Positions 17,387 through 26,387 of a stretch of DNA of 64,000 nucleotides are shown in pieces. The DNA is from Amycolatopsis sulphurea. GTDB taxonomy: Bacteria; Actinomycetota; Actinomycetes; Mycobacteriales; Pseudonocardiaceae. The translations under genes and the position numbers were made by a program. Location: positions 1,116,001 through 1,180,000 of the forward strand of contig NZ_PDJK01000001.1 of assembly GCF_002564045.1 (NCBI RefSeq). Reading direction: 5' to 3'. The notes under the pieces are model-generated. The model was given only the letters and a program-made list of their open reading frames with translations, did not search any database and had not been told where the DNA came from. Positions within the stretch are counted from its first letter, which is position 1, and every line of letters starts with the position of its first letter.

Positions 17387-19006
17387 GTGGCAGTGACAGT
17401 GGCGGATTCCGAACCCGGCGCTCCGCGCGAAGCAGAACCCCGCCGGCCGAAACGGGCATGGCGGGCCTGGCTGATCCGGCTCGCCGTCGCCGCGTCCGCC
17501 GGATTGCTGTACTACCTCAGCTTCGCGCCGCGTCCACTGTGGTGGCTCGCGCCGATCGCGTTCACCGCGTTCGCATTGGTCCTTCGTGGACGGAAGTTCC
17601 GCGGCGGGTTCGGCTACGGGTTCGTCTTCGGCGTCGCGTTCTTCCTCACGCACCTGCTGTGGCTGCAGGACTTCCTCGGCCGGGAGTTCGGCCCGTGGCC
17701 CTGGCTGGGCCTGAGCGTCACGCTGGCGCTCTACTTCGGACTCGGCGGGTTTCTGATCACGGTGGTGTCCCGGCTGCCGCTGGCGCCGCTGTGGGGCGCT
17801 CTGGTGTTCATCGCGCTCGAAACCCCGCGTACCTGGTTCCCCTTCGGCGGCTTCCCGTGGGGCCGGGTCGGATTCAGCCAGCCCGAAGGCGCGTTCCTGT
17901 CCCTCGCCTCGATCGGCGGCGCGCCACTGGTCGGCTTCGCCGTCGTACTCACCGGCTTCGGGCTGGCCGCACTCCTGGCCCGGCTGTGGCAGACGCGGCA
18001 CGTACGCGACCGCGCGCTGATATGGCCGGTGGCGTTCACCCTCGTCCCGGTCCTCGCCGGACTCGCGGCGTGGCCCACGATCGGCACCGGCGCGCAAGAC
18101 GGCTCGCTCACCGTCGCCACGGTGCAGGGCAACGCCCCGGACCTCGGCATCGCGCTCCAGGGCCAGCGCGGCGTCCTGCGGGACAACAGCCTCGCCGAAA
18201 GCGCCCGCCTGCTCACCGACATCCGCAGCGGCCGGGTCGCCAAGCCGGACCTGCTGATCTGGCCGGAGACCTCCACCGCGATCTACGGCGACGACCCGGC
18301 CCTGGACCAGATGGTCTCCGCGTTCGGCGTGCCCGCGGTGATCGGTGCCCTCGTCCGCCGCCCGGACGGCCAGGACGAGAACGACGCGGTGGTGTGGGAC
18401 CCGCGCACCGGGCCGGGACAGCGCTACACCAAACAGGACCTGGTCCCGTTCGGCGAGTACGTGCCCGCCCGCGCAGTCGCCCGGCTGGTCACGCCGTTCG
18501 TGGACAACACCCCGGAAATGCGGGCCGGCGACGGCACGAACGCGGCGCTCTCGGTCGCGGGCACCAAGGTCGGCATGTTCATCTGCTACGAGACCGCGTT
18601 CGACGGCCCCGCCCGCGACGCGGTGCGCGAAGGCGGCGAACTGCTGGTGGTGCCCACGAACAACGCCTGGTACGGGCCGGGGGAGATGAGCTACCAGCAA
18701 CTGGCGATGACCCGGCTGCGCGCGGTCGAGCACGGCCGCGCGGCTGTGGTGTCGGCCACCACCGGGGTCAGCGCGCTGGTCGCCCCGGATGGAACGATCA
18801 CCAGCTCAACCGGACTTTTCACGGCGGACACCCTGGTCGGGCGCGTGCCGCTGCGCACGGCGACTACGCTGTCGGATCGACTCGGTGCGTGGACGGAGTA
18901 CGCCCTGCTGGCACTGGCGATCGCGGGTGTCGCCGGCGGGGTCGTGCTCCGTTTTCGCACCCGGCGCGGCCGCGCCGGCAGGACAGCAGGGGACACGGCG
19001 GACTGA
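17387..19006 (+). CDS. lnt: Apolipoprotein N-acyltransferase
   Basis: The 539-residue membrane enzyme transfers a third acyl chain to the N-terminal cysteine of lipoproteins. About six N-terminal helices are followed by a nitrilase domain with the catalytic triad: Glu in [11 protein letters not shown] (about 294), Lys in [14 protein letters not shown] (about 348) and Cys in MFICYETAF (about 399). A final helix ([17 protein letters not shown]) completes the protein. Lnt and the following mannose synthase are separate genes here, whereas in M. tuberculosis they are fused. The start is GTG without a ribosome-binding site. Confidence 0.93.
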   Translation: MAVTVADSEPGAPREAEPRRPKRAWRAWLIRLAVAASAGLLYYLSFAPRPLWWLAPIAFTAFALVLRGRKFRGGFGYGFVFGVAFFLTHLLWLQDFLGREFGPWPWLGLSVTLALYFGLGGFLITVVSRLPLAPLWGALVFIALETPRTWFPFGGFPWGRVGFSQPEGAFLSLASIGGAPLVGFAVVLTGFGLAALLARLWQTRHVRDRALIWPVAFTLVPVLAGLAAWPTIGTGAQDGSLTVATVQGNAPDLGIALQGQRGVLRDNSLAESARLLTDIRSGRVAKPDLLIWPETSTAIYGDDPALDQMVSAFGVPAVIGALVRRPDGQDENDAVVWDPRTGPGQRYTKQDLVPFGEYVPARAVARLVTPFVDNTPEMRAGDGTNAALSVAGTKVGMFICYETAFDGPARDAVREGGELLVVPTNNAWYGPGEMSYQQLAMTRLRAVEHGRAAVVSATTGVSALVAPDGTITSSTGLFTADTLVGRVPLRTATTLSDRLGAWTEYALLALAIAGVAGGVVLRFRTRRGRAGRTAGDTAD

Positions 19007-19029
19007 ACCGCCGGATTCGGAGGAAACGG

Positions 19030-19794
19030 ATGGCGCAGGCGCCACGGGGGGCCGAAACGATCGAACCGGTGCTGGTGGTGGTCCCGACCTACAACGAGCG
19101 GGACAACCTCGGCCCGGTGCTGGACCGGCTCCACCAGGCCCTCCCGGAGGCGCACGTGCTCGTCGTCGACGACGGCAGCCCGGACGGCACCGGTGAGCTG
19201 GCCGACGAGCGCGCCGCCGCGGACGAGCGGGTGCACGTGCTGCACCGCACCGCGAAGGCCGGTCTCGGCAAGGCCTACATCGCCGGGTTCCGCTGGGGCC
19301 TCTCCCGCGGCTACGCCGCGTTCGTGGAGATGGACGCGGACGGCTCGCACGCCCCCGAAGACCTGCCCCGGCTCCTGGCCGCGGCAGAGGACGCGGACCT
19401 GTCGATCGGCTCGCGCTACGTGCCCGGCGGCAGCACGGTGAACTGGCCGCTGCGCCGTCAGCTGCTCTCCCGCGGCGCGAACCTGTACTCCCGGTTCGCG
19501 CTCGGGCTGAAGGTCGCGGACATGACCGCCGGCTACCGCGTCTACCGCCGCCCGGTCCTGGAAAAGCTGGAACTGGACGAGGTCGCCTCCCACGGCTACT
19601 GCTTCCAGATCGACCTGACCCGCCGCACCGCGGACGCCGGCTTCGAGATCGTCGAGGTCCCCATCACCTTCACCGACCGCGAGATCGGCCAGTCGAAAAT
19701 GAGCGGCTCGATCATGCGCGAGGCGTTCTTCCGCGTCGCGGAGTGGGGCGCGCGGCGGCGGGTGGCCCAGCTGCGGCGGCTCCTGGGCCGCTGA
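19030..19794 (+). CDS. ppm1: Polyprenol monophosphomannose synthase
   Basis: The 254-residue GT2 enzyme transfers mannose from GDP-mannose to polyprenol phosphate. Key blocks are [43 protein letters not shown] (the metal-binding DxD-like site) and [16 protein letters not shown]. It has no membrane anchor of its own, as in actinobacterial Ppm1 proteins that pair with Lnt. GGAGG lies 6 nt before ATG 19030. The product feeds mannosyltransferases such as the MptB-like protein at 58527-60086. Confidence 0.93.
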   Translation: MAQAPRGAETIEPVLVVVPTYNERDNLGPVLDRLHQALPEAHVLVVDDGSPDGTGELADERAAADERVHVLHRTAKAGLGKAYIAGFRWGLSRGYAAFVEMDADGSHAPEDLPRLLAAAEDADLSIGSRYVPGGSTVNWPLRRQLLSRGANLYSRFALGLKVADMTAGYRVYRRPVLEKLELDEVASHGYCFQIDLTRRTADAGFEIVEVPITFTDREIGQSKMSGSIMREAFFRVAEWGARRRVAQLRRLLGR

Positions 19795-19821
19795 CCGGCG
19801 CCTGCGGAGTCCGGACAGGCC

Positions 19822-19853
19822 GCTGCCCCCGTGCACGAGTGCGCGGGGGCAGC
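19822..19853. terminator. Hairpin between ppm1 and rbpA
   Basis: A 14-bp stem (one G-T pair) with a CGAG loop, built on GCTGCCCCCG and its complement, lies between the convergent genes. Confidence 0.8.
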
Positions 19854-19896
19854 GACGGATCGGTAGTCGGTCAGGAAGCCAGCTACGGGCCGAGAT

Positions 19897-20244
19897 TCAG
19901 GCGGACCGGCTGGTCCGGCGTCCCTTGAGCTCGGCGAGACGTTCGTTCAGCAGGTCCTCGAGCTCGGGGATGGAGCGGCGCTCCAGCAGCATGTCCCAGT
20001 GCGTCCGGGGCGGCTTGGTCTTCTTCTGCTCGGGCTGCCCGCCATCGACGATCTCGGACTCGCTGCCGTGCAGCCGGCATTCCCACACCGTCGGGATCTC
20101 GGCGTCGTCGGAGAACGGCACCTCGAACTCGTGGTTCTTGGGACAGGCGTAGCGCACGGTCCGGCGCGGGGCGAGATCGTGATTGCGGTCGGTCTCGTAG
20201 CTGACCGCCCCCAGCCGGCTTCCACGGAGAACACGGTCGGCCAT
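19897..20244 (-). CDS. rbpA: RNA polymerase-binding protein RbpA
   Basis: The 115-residue protein matches RbpA throughout: an N-terminal tail with LRGSRLGAVSYETDRN, the core domain with YACPKNHEFEVPF and WECRLHG (zinc or redox-active cysteines in actinobacterial homologues), the basic linker and the C-terminal sigma-interaction helix (THWDMLLERRSIPELEDLL). It stabilises the sigma-A/HrdB holoenzyme and open complexes. AAAGGA precedes ATG 20244. Proximity to ppm1 is conserved in mycobacteria. A SigR-type promoter lies upstream. Confidence 0.95.
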   Translation of the reverse strand: MADRVLRGSRLGAVSYETDRNHDLAPRRTVRYACPKNHEFEVPFSDDAEIPTVWECRLHGSESEIVDGGQPEQKKTKPPRTHWDMLLERRSIPELEDLLNERLAELKGRRTSRSA

Positions 20245-20297
20245 GATGGGTCCTTTCAGTCAGCTCCGGGTGGAGCCAGGGTGATGCTCACCCTATG

Positions 20298-20325
20298 CAA
20301 CGAACGTGGCGTCCGGGGGATTCCC
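20298..20325 (-). promoter_or_regulatory. SigR/SigH-type promoter of rbpA
   Basis: On the minus strand GGGAAT is followed by 18 nt and GTTG, the consensus of the thiol-oxidative-stress sigma factor SigR. The expected start lies about 45-50 nt before the rbpA ATG. Streptomyces rbpA is a known SigR target. Confidence 0.7.
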
Positions 20326-20468
20326 GGTTCACCATGTCGCTGCTCACGATGAGGTGCGTCACCCGAGGTCTTCAGCTTCCTCCAGTGGGAGACGTTGTGC
20401 CGTTTGTCGTGACGCCGTTACCGCCTTCCTAGTGCGGATATCCCCCAGTTGGGCTATCCGGGTCACGA

Positions 20469-21272
20469 CTAGGACAACCGTAACTGACCGTGCTGTGCGG
20501 CAGCCGGCCCCAGGTCCCCCATCCGGAAATGTCGTCGGCACAGTACCTGATAACGGAAGGTAGCCGGATCCCCTCCGAACCGTGATGAAGCTGAAGATTC
20601 AACTACGGATTGTTCGGCAGTTGTCGGCGCAGCGTCGTCCACGATCGTGTCCGGCATGATGTCGGCGACCACCACCGTGTCGCCCTCCCGGAGGATCTCG
20701 CCATCGCGGACCCGGGCATTGAACCGGCCGGGCAGCCCGCACCAGCACAGCACCTCCACCTGCACCGGCTGCAGCTCGTCGGCCAGCTCGAACAGCCGCC
20801 CGGCACCGGGGAAGAGCCGGCTGCGGAAATCGGTCGCGATACCGAAGCAGTACACGTCCACCCCGACCTCGTCGGCCAGCTCGGCGAGCTGGTCCACCTG
20901 CGCGGGGGAGAGGAACTGCGCCTCGTCCACGATCACGTAGTCCACGTGCCCGCCCTGTGCCCACCGGGCGCGCACCAGCTCCCGCACATCGGTGCCGGTG
21001 CCCACCTCGGTGGCCCGGCGGGTGATGCCGATCCGGCTGGTGATCTGCGGCGCACCGGACCGGTCGTGCCGCACCAGCACCAGCCCGCGCCGCCCCTGCC
21101 GCGCATGGTTGTGATCGATCTGCAACGCGAGCGTCGACTTCCCGCAGTCCATCGGGCCGTAGCAGAACTTCAGCCGTCCCCTCGGCGCTCCGTTGCGGCG
21201 GACACCCGCCGGCGGCGCCGCGGAGAGCGCGTCGGTCGGGTCGTCGGGCACGGTTTCGTCGGGTGCGGTCAC
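20469..21272 (-). CDS. tdk: Thymidine kinase (type II)
   Basis: The protein has about 267 residues. The P-loop GPMDCGKSTLALQ (about 36), the Walker-B-like VIVDEAQFLSPAQ with the catalytic Glu (about 115) and the zinc-binding cysteines of the lasso region (VLCWCGLPGRFNAR and VLCRRHF) identify TK1-type thymidine kinase, which phosphorylates thymidine for dTTP salvage. GTG 21272 is the likely start and lies 22 nt after the transporter stop, so the two genes probably form an operon. The N-terminal 30 residues and the C terminus are longer than in classic Tdk. Confidence 0.87.
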   Translation of the reverse strand: MTAPDETVPDDPTDALSAAPPAGVRRNGAPRGRLKFCYGPMDCGKSTLALQIDHNHARQGRRGLVLVRHDRSGAPQITSRIGITRRATEVGTGTDVRELVRARWAQGGHVDYVIVDEAQFLSPAQVDQLAELADEVGVDVYCFGIATDFRSRLFPGAGRLFELADELQPVQVEVLCWCGLPGRFNARVRDGEILREGDTVVVADIMPDTIVDDAAPTTAEQSVVESSASSRFGGDPATFRYQVLCRRHFRMGDLGPAAAQHGQLRLS

Positions 21273-21294
21273 GACGCCCGACCCTAGCGGGACC

Positions 21295-22695
21295 TCACAG
21301 CACCTCCGGCGGACGGTTCCCGGCCGCCACGATCGCCCGCCGCACCGGCACCAGCGCGACGAACACGAACCCCAGCACGAAGAACACCACCAGCGCCACG
21401 ATCGCCAGCCGGAACGACCCGGTCGCCTGCCCGACCCCGGCGAACACCAGCGGCCCCAGCCACGACGTGCCCTTCTCACCCACGACGTAGAGCGAGTAGT
21501 ACTGCGCGTCCTTGCCCGCCGGGATCATCTGGCTGAACAGCGACCGCGACAACGCGTTCGTCCCGCCCAGCACCAACCCGATACCGACGGCGACCGCGTA
21601 GAACTGCACCGGCTGCGCAGGCTGCACGAAATACGCCCCGGCCAGCACCACCACCCACAGCACCAGGCTGCCGAGAATGGTCCGCTTCGCCCCGAGCCGT
21701 CGCGCGACCAGCCCGTGCAGCACCCCGCCCGCATACGCGAGGAACTGGATCACCAGCACCGTGACGATCAGCACCTCGTCGGAGAACCGCAGCTCGTCCT
21801 TCCCGTACTGCGCGGACACCGTCACCACGGTGTTGATCCCGTCCGCGAAGAGCAGGTAGCTGCCGAGGAAGGCCAGCGTCAGCGGAAATTGCCGGGCCGC
21901 GGCCAGCGTCTGCCCCAGCTCGCGGAACCCGGCCCCCAGCACACCCCGGCCCGGGACCGTCGCCACCGGCTCGTGCCGGCGGGGGAGCGCCCGCACCGTC
22001 GGGATGGTGAACAGTGCCCACCACAGACCGGAGGTCAGGAAACAGATCCGCACCGCGGTGGCCGTGTCCACGCCGAGCGCGTCGCGGCTGAGGTAGAAGG
22101 CCAGCTGCAACCCGAGCGCCAGCCCGCCGCCGAGGTAACCGAACGCCCAGCCCTTCGCGGACACCTCGTCCCGCTCGTCCGGCCCGGCGATGTCCACCAG
22201 GAACGAGTAGTAGACGACCAGCGAACCGCCGTACCCGATGTTGGCCACCACGAACAACGCCGCACCCAGCTGCCAGTTCGAACCGGCCATGAAGAACATC
22301 AGCGCCGAGGCCAGCGCACCCAGCGCGGCGAACCAGCCGAGGATCCGGCGCTTGGTGCGGCTGCGGTCGGCCACCGCCCCCGCGATCGGCAGCACCAGCA
22401 CCTGCACCACGGTCGCGACCGCGAGCAGATAGCCCCACAGCGAACCGGCGGGGAAGTGCAGACCAAGCAAAGAGACGTCACACCGGTTCAGCTTGTCGTC
22501 GAGCCCCGCGGCGTCCACACAAGGGTTGTCCCCGTTAAGGGTGATGTTCTGCTTCGCATCGGCCGCCGCGACCGTGCTCATGGAGAGCGCCCCGAACACC
22601 GTTGTGGTCGAAGAATAAAACGGCGAATTCGCCCAGTCGTAGAAGTACCAGCCCCGCCGTTCCCGTTTACCGTCCCGCGGGCGCGCCACCGTCAT
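21295..22695 (-). CDS. MFS transporter, UMF1/Atg22-like
   Basis: The 466-residue protein has about twelve hydrophobic helices. It opens with GWYFYDWANSPFYSSTTTVFG, the signature of the UMF1 (Atg22-like) branch of the major facilitator superfamily. The loop ADRSRTKRRILGWFAALGA is the typical motif A between helices 2 and 3. The substrate is unknown; fungal relatives export amino acids from vacuoles. AGGAG precedes ATG 22695. It is upstream of tdk in the same orientation. Confidence 0.85.
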   Translation of the reverse strand: MTVARPRDGKRERRGWYFYDWANSPFYSSTTTVFGALSMSTVAAADAKQNITLNGDNPCVDAAGLDDKLNRCDVSLLGLHFPAGSLWGYLLAVATVVQVLVLPIAGAVADRSRTKRRILGWFAALGALASALMFFMAGSNWQLGAALFVVANIGYGGSLVVYYSFLVDIAGPDERDEVSAKGWAFGYLGGGLALGLQLAFYLSRDALGVDTATAVRICFLTSGLWWALFTIPTVRALPRRHEPVATVPGRGVLGAGFRELGQTLAAARQFPLTLAFLGSYLLFADGINTVVTVSAQYGKDELRFSDEVLIVTVLVIQFLAYAGGVLHGLVARRLGAKRTILGSLVLWVVVLAGAYFVQPAQPVQFYAVAVGIGLVLGGTNALSRSLFSQMIPAGKDAQYYSLYVVGEKGTSWLGPLVFAGVGQATGSFRLAIVALVVFFVLGFVFVALVPVRRAIVAAGNRPPEVL

Positions 22696-22905
22696 CCAGG
22701 CTCCTCGTCGGTGCCGAAACTCCAGGTCGGCGCGCACATTACGGGGTCGGCCCGCGACCCGCCCGGCAGTCCATCGGCAGTGTCCGATTCGTCGCTTCTT
22801 TCTGCTCCGGCGTGCTTTCCCGAACCGCGCGCAATACGCACCCGGGCGTGTCGCTGCCCGGCCGGTCAAGCGTTTCATGTGAGACTGAAGTGCGTGTTGT
22901 GACGG

Positions 22906-22934
22906 TTGTGGTCAATGAGTCGCGTGCTTACTGT
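22906..22934 (+). promoter_or_regulatory. Promoter of the Rpf-like gene, leaderless
   Basis: TTGTGG, a 17-nt spacer and TACTGT, ending 6 nt before ATG 22941, form a good primary sigma-factor promoter without room for a leader. Confidence 0.6.
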
Positions 22935-22940
22935 GCCCCC

Positions 22941-23642
22941 ATGACCAACCGCGTTCGCACCGCCCGGCGCGCGGCCACCCGAGCCCTGCTGCTCGTGGTC
23001 GCCGTACTGGGACTGGAGCTCGTCGTCACCGGCGCCGCTTCCGCGGACCCGAGCTCCACCTCCTGGATCAAGCTCCGCATGTGCGAGTCCAGCGGCCGGT
23101 ACTCCATCAACACCGGCAACGGCTACTACGGCGCCTACCAGTTCGACCTGCCGACCTGGCGCAGCGTCGGCGGCGGGGGACGGCCCGACCAGGCCAGCCC
23201 CCGCGAACAGGACTACCGCGCGCTCTACCTGTACCGGATGCGCGGCTGGCAGCCCTGGGAATGCGGCGGCAAACTCGGCCTCTCCGGCGACCACGACGCT
23301 CGCAGCAAACGCGTCCCCTCCTACGACGAGTCCGCCTACATCGGCGGTACCGGCCTGCCCGCCCCACCCGCGCCGAAACCCGGCCCGGCCCCCGCGCCAC
23401 CCTCCGGCGGCATACCGGACTGGCCCGGCCTGGTCTACGCCTACGGCGACTGCGCCCCCGCACTGCGCACCTTCCAGCTCCGCATGAACGCCTTCGGCTA
23501 CGGATTCAGCGGCACCGGCTGCTACTACGACAAAACCCGCACCGCCGTGCTCGACCTGCAGAAGGCCAACAGCATCAACGACTCCGGCCGGCTCGGCCCG
23601 AAAACCTGGAAAGCCGCCTGGGAGGGCAAGGCACCCCGCTGA
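22941..23642 (+). CDS. Resuscitation-promoting-factor-like transglycosylase with peptidoglycan-binding domain
   Basis: The 233-residue secreted protein has a signal peptide (ATRALLLVVAVLGLELVVTG, cleaved near ASADPS). The Rpf transglycosylase domain (WIKLRMCESSGRYSINTG, catalytic Glu about 49; YYGAYQFDLPTWRSVGG) is followed by a Pro/Ala linker and a C-terminal PG_binding_1 domain (LRTFQLRMNAFGYGF to LGPKTWKAAW). It should cleave peptidoglycan glycan strands and may act in exit from dormancy or spore germination. Architectures with a PG-binding domain in place of LysM/G5 are less common. Confidence 0.88.
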   Translation: MTNRVRTARRAATRALLLVVAVLGLELVVTGAASADPSSTSWIKLRMCESSGRYSINTGNGYYGAYQFDLPTWRSVGGGGRPDQASPREQDYRALYLYRMRGWQPWECGGKLGLSGDHDARSKRVPSYDESAYIGGTGLPAPPAPKPGPAPAPPSGGIPDWPGLVYAYGDCAPALRTFQLRMNAFGYGFSGTGCYYDKTRTAVLDLQKANSINDSGRLGPKTWKAAWEGKAPR

Positions 23643-23717
23643 CGCGGACAGAACCTGACCGCAACCCCTGCCACAGTGGTCCCGTACCGGACACCGGAAC
23701 GGAAGGAACCGACCACC

Positions 23718-24287
23718 GTGACCACCGCACCCGCCACGCACCCCGGCGAACGAGCCGACCTGCTCGCCGAACTCGCCGCCGCCCGGACCGCCCTCACCGG
23801 CGCCGCCCAGGGCCTCACCGACGCGCAGGCGGGCGAAACCCCGACCGTCAGCGAACTCTGCCTCGGCGGACTGATCAAACACGTCGCACAGGTCGAGGAG
23901 AACTGGCTTCGCTTCACCGTCGAAGGACCCACCGCCCTGACCTACGCACTACCCGAGGGCGTCACCTGGGGCGACATCGCCGCCGGCACCGCCCGCGAAC
24001 TCCCGCGATGGATGATCGAACACGGCGAACGGTTCCGCATGCAGCCGGGGGAGACCCTCTCCGGCGTCCTCGAACACTACGCACAGATCGCCGCCCACAG
24101 CGAAGAGATCATCAACGCCCACACCGACCTGTCCGCGACCCACCCACTGCCGGACGCACCCTGGCACGAACCCGGCGCCGCCCACAGCGTCCGCCGCGTA
24201 CTGCTGCACGTCATCGCCGAAACCGCCCAGCACGCCGGCCACGCGGACATCATCCGCGAAACCCTCGACGGCCGGAAAGCCAGCTGA
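23718..24287 (+). CDS. DinB-family (DUF664) putative metal-dependent enzyme
   Basis: The 189-residue four-helix protein has the three histidines of the DinB fold: IKHVAQVEENW near residue 55 and the pair in QHAGHADIIRE near the C terminus. Members include mycothiol- or bacillithiol-dependent transferases, and many are uncharacterised. AAGGA lies 9 nt before GTG 23718. The gene stands alone and is convergent with the GDPD gene. Confidence 0.85.
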   Translation: MTTAPATHPGERADLLAELAAARTALTGAAQGLTDAQAGETPTVSELCLGGLIKHVAQVEENWLRFTVEGPTALTYALPEGVTWGDIAAGTARELPRWMIEHGERFRMQPGETLSGVLEHYAQIAAHSEEIINAHTDLSATHPLPDAPWHEPGAAHSVRRVLLHVIAETAQHAGHADIIRETLDGRKAS

Positions 24288-24295
24288 CCACCGCC

Positions 24296-24320
24296 GGTCC
24301 GGCGTACAGCGCGCCGGATC
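24296..24320. terminator. Hairpin between DinB and GDPD genes
   Basis: TCCGGCG and CGCCGGA arms (extended by two outer pairs, one wobble) with a 7-nt loop lie between convergent stops. Confidence 0.5.
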
Positions 24321-24323
24321 CGC

Positions 24324-25109
24324 TCAGCCGTCCTGCGGCCAGCTGCCCCGCTCCCGTAACACCGTCCGCAGCAGATCCGGACGATCCGTCACGATCCCGT
24401 GCACACCCAGGTCCAGCAACGCCCGCATCTGCGCCGGATCATCGATCGTCCACGTGTGCACCTCGAACCCGCGACGCACCGCGGACTTCACGAACGCCCG
24501 GTCCACCACCGTCAACGGCCCCTGCCGCACCGGCACCTGCGCCAGCCACCCCCGCGCCAGCCGGCCCACCGGCACCGGCGGCACCCAGCCGTTGAGCCAC
24601 AACAGAAACGCCGAACCCGGCCCCATCGACGTCAACAGCTTCGGCCCGGCCAGCCGCCGCAACCGAGCCAGCCGCGCATCCGAAAACGACGCCGCGGCCA
24701 CCCGATCGAACGCCCCCATCCGCTCCAGCACCCGCACGAACGGCGTCACCGCCGAACCGGCCTTCACATCCACGTTGAAGCACGCCTCCGGCAACTCCTC
24801 CAGCACGTCCTCCAACCGCGAAACCGGCGCCCGGCCACCGATCCGCACGTGCTTGATCTGCGCCCAGGTCTGCGCCGAAATCGACCCGCGACCGTCGGTC
24901 GTACGATCGAGCGTGTCGTCATGGTGCACCACGACAACCCCGTCCGCCGTCGCGTGCACGTCCGTCTCCACGTAGCGGTACCCCTCCGCCACCGCCTGCC
25001 GGAACGCCGGCAGCGAATTCTCCAGCCCGGCCAGATCACCGAGATGCCACCCGCGGTGGGCGAAGGCACGGGGGAGCGGATCGGCGAGATACGGAAACGG
25101 TGGACGCAT
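24324..25109 (-). CDS. Glycerophosphodiester phosphodiesterase
   Basis: The 261-residue TIM-barrel protein has the GDPD signatures FAHRGWHLG, the metal-binding ETDVHATADG, VHHDDTLDRTTDG and NVDVKAG. It hydrolyses glycerophosphodiesters to glycerol-3-phosphate and an alcohol. No signal peptide is seen, so it acts in the cytoplasm. GGAAAG lies 1 nt before ATG 25109, which is close for a ribosome site. Confidence 0.9.
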   Translation of the reverse strand: MRPPFPYLADPLPRAFAHRGWHLGDLAGLENSLPAFRQAVAEGYRYVETDVHATADGVVVVHHDDTLDRTTDGRGSISAQTWAQIKHVRIGGRAPVSRLEDVLEELPEACFNVDVKAGSAVTPFVRVLERMGAFDRVAAASFSDARLARLRRLAGPKLLTSMGPGSAFLLWLNGWVPPVPVGRLARGWLAQVPVRQGPLTVVDRAFVKSAVRRGFEVHTWTIDDPAQMRALLDLGVHGIVTDRPDLLRTVLRERGSWPQDG

Positions 25110-25163
25110 ACTTTCCAGTCTGCCCGCTCGGCATGGCCCCGGTGTGAGATCACGGTGGACGGC

Positions 25164-25169
25164 TAAAGT
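25164..25169 (+). promoter_or_regulatory. Leaderless -10 box
   Basis: TAAAGT ends 7 nt before GTG 25177. GGAGG directly abuts the start codon and is too close to act as a ribosome site. Confidence 0.5.
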
Positions 25170-25176
25170 CCGGAGG

Positions 25177-25557
25177 GTGAGGGAACTGGCCGAACACGCG
25201 CTGACCGGCGACGAACGCGTCGTCCCGCGCCGCACCAACGCCCCGAAACACTGCGGCTGGTGCGGCCGCCCCCTGCCCGAAGCCGGCAACGTCGGCCGAC
25301 GGCGGCGCTACTGCGGCCAGTCCTGCCGGCAACGCGCCTACGAACGCCGCACTGCCCTGCAACGCAGCGGCCTGCCCGAAGACGCGGTCGTGCTCTCCGA
25401 CACCGAGATCGCCGCCCTCCAGGACCGCCTCTTCCAGCTCCGCTGCGCCGCCGAGGACATCGTCACCGCCGCCGCGGACGGCGCCGACGCCACCGAACTC
25501 CGCCAGCTGGCGGGGGAGATCGCCCACGCGGCCAAGGACCTCGAACAACTCCGGTGA
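25177..25557 (+). CDS. Small zinc-finger-like protein of unknown function
   Basis: The 126-residue protein has an N-terminal Cys motif (HCGWCGRPLPEAG, then RRYCGQSCRQRAYERR) matching the CxxC...CxxxC zinc finger common in actinobacterial DNA-associated proteins. A C-terminal helical, Ala/Glu/Leu-rich part (about 70-126) is likely a coiled coil. It resembles proteins annotated only as hypothetical. The fold suggests nucleic-acid binding. The leaderless promoter and GTG start fix its N terminus. Confidence 0.75.
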   Translation: MRELAEHALTGDERVVPRRTNAPKHCGWCGRPLPEAGNVGRRRRYCGQSCRQRAYERRTALQRSGLPEDAVVLSDTEIAALQDRLFQLRCAAEDIVTAAADGADATELRQLAGEIAHAAKDLEQLR

Positions 25558-25612
25558 CTTGAGCCCGGTCCGGGGCCGACGCCCACTGTTGTCCCGAAGC
25601 CCTGCCAAAGCT

Positions 25613-25659
25613 GTGAAGGGTCCCTTCACGGACTCAGAGTCCGTGAAGGGACCCTTCAC
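25613..25659. repeat. Dispersed double palindrome, copy 4 (T/A-centre variant)
   Basis: Here the left arm centre is T (GTGAAGGGTCCCTTCAC) and the right is A (GTGAAGGGACCCTTCAC), so the full 47-bp element remains a perfect palindrome around the central A. The paired change against copies 1 and 3 shows that long-range pairing is preserved. Confidence 0.95.
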
Positions 25660-25738
25660 AGCCGTGCCCGGGAAGATGCCAGGTCCAGGCCAGAACAGGC
25701 CCGGATTTCGGCAGGCAGAGCAGCCCATCACGCGCCAA

Positions 25739-25765
25739 CGGGTAGCTGACTGAAGCAGCTACCCG
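25739..25765. terminator. Hairpin upstream of the SRPBCC gene end
   Basis: CGGGTAGCTG and its complement with a 7-nt loop form a perfect 10-bp stem between convergent genes. The remaining intergenic bases show nothing else. Confidence 0.6.
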
Positions 25766-25910
25766 GGTCCTCCCGCCGCCTCTCCAGCCAGACTCCGGCC
25801 GGACCCGACGTAGCCGGACCGGACCTCCCCGATCGTCACCGACCGCCCACACCTGCCCAACCCGCGAACCACACCCTCAAGTCCGCCACCCGTCCACACT
25901 GGACGGTCGG

Positions 25911-26366
25911 TCACCCGCCCTCCGCCACCACCGCCAGGTTGTCCAGCGAAGCCTGCAAACGGTCCGCCGTCGTGGCGCGGGCCCGTTCGATCCGGGTGCT
26001 TTCGGACGCGGGCAGGCCGGTCCAGTCGTAGGTGTGCGTGACCCGCGTGCCACCGCCGGCCACCGGCTCCAGCTCCCACCGCCACAGATGGCCCGGCGGG
26101 CGGCGCCCCGGCTCCGAAGGCCGCCACGCGATACAGCGCCCCTCCGCGAATTCCACCACGTGGTTCTCCCGCGTGGCACCGGTCGTCAGCACCATGCGGA
26201 ACACCTCGCCGGTCCCATGCACCCGCTGCCCAGGCTCCGCCTCGGCCAGATTCGCGTTGCCGTCCCAGCGCGGCTGCCGCGCGGGATCCGCGATCAGCTC
26301 GAAGATCGACGCCGCGTCCGCCTCGATCACCCGGTCAGCCCGCACTATCCGGATCTCCTCGTCCAT
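25911..26366 (-). CDS. SRPBCC (polyketide cyclase/START-like) protein
   Basis: The 151-residue protein has the START-like helix-grip sequence: ADRVIEADAASIFELIADPARQPRWDGN at the start, the strands HVVEFAEGRCIAWRP and HLWRWELEPVAGGGTRVTHTYDWTG, and a long C-terminal helix. Members bind small hydrophobic ligands or act as cyclases; no specific role can be given. ATG 26366 is preferred, TTG 26378 is possible. It is downstream of the recombinase gene in the same orientation. Confidence 0.8.
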   Translation of the reverse strand: MDEEIRIVRADRVIEADAASIFELIADPARQPRWDGNANLAEAEPGQRVHGTGEVFRMVLTTGATRENHVVEFAEGRCIAWRPSEPGRRPPGHLWRWELEPVAGGGTRVTHTYDWTGLPASESTRIERARATTADRLQASLDNLAVVAEGG

Positions 26367-26387
26367 CCCCTCATGCAAGCACAGAGC

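Noticed and set aside
17458..19029. Upstream extension of the ppm1 frame across lnt
   Set aside because: The extension is a shadow of lnt in another frame. A strong ribosome site at 19030 marks the real start, so there is no Lnt-Ppm fusion in this frame.
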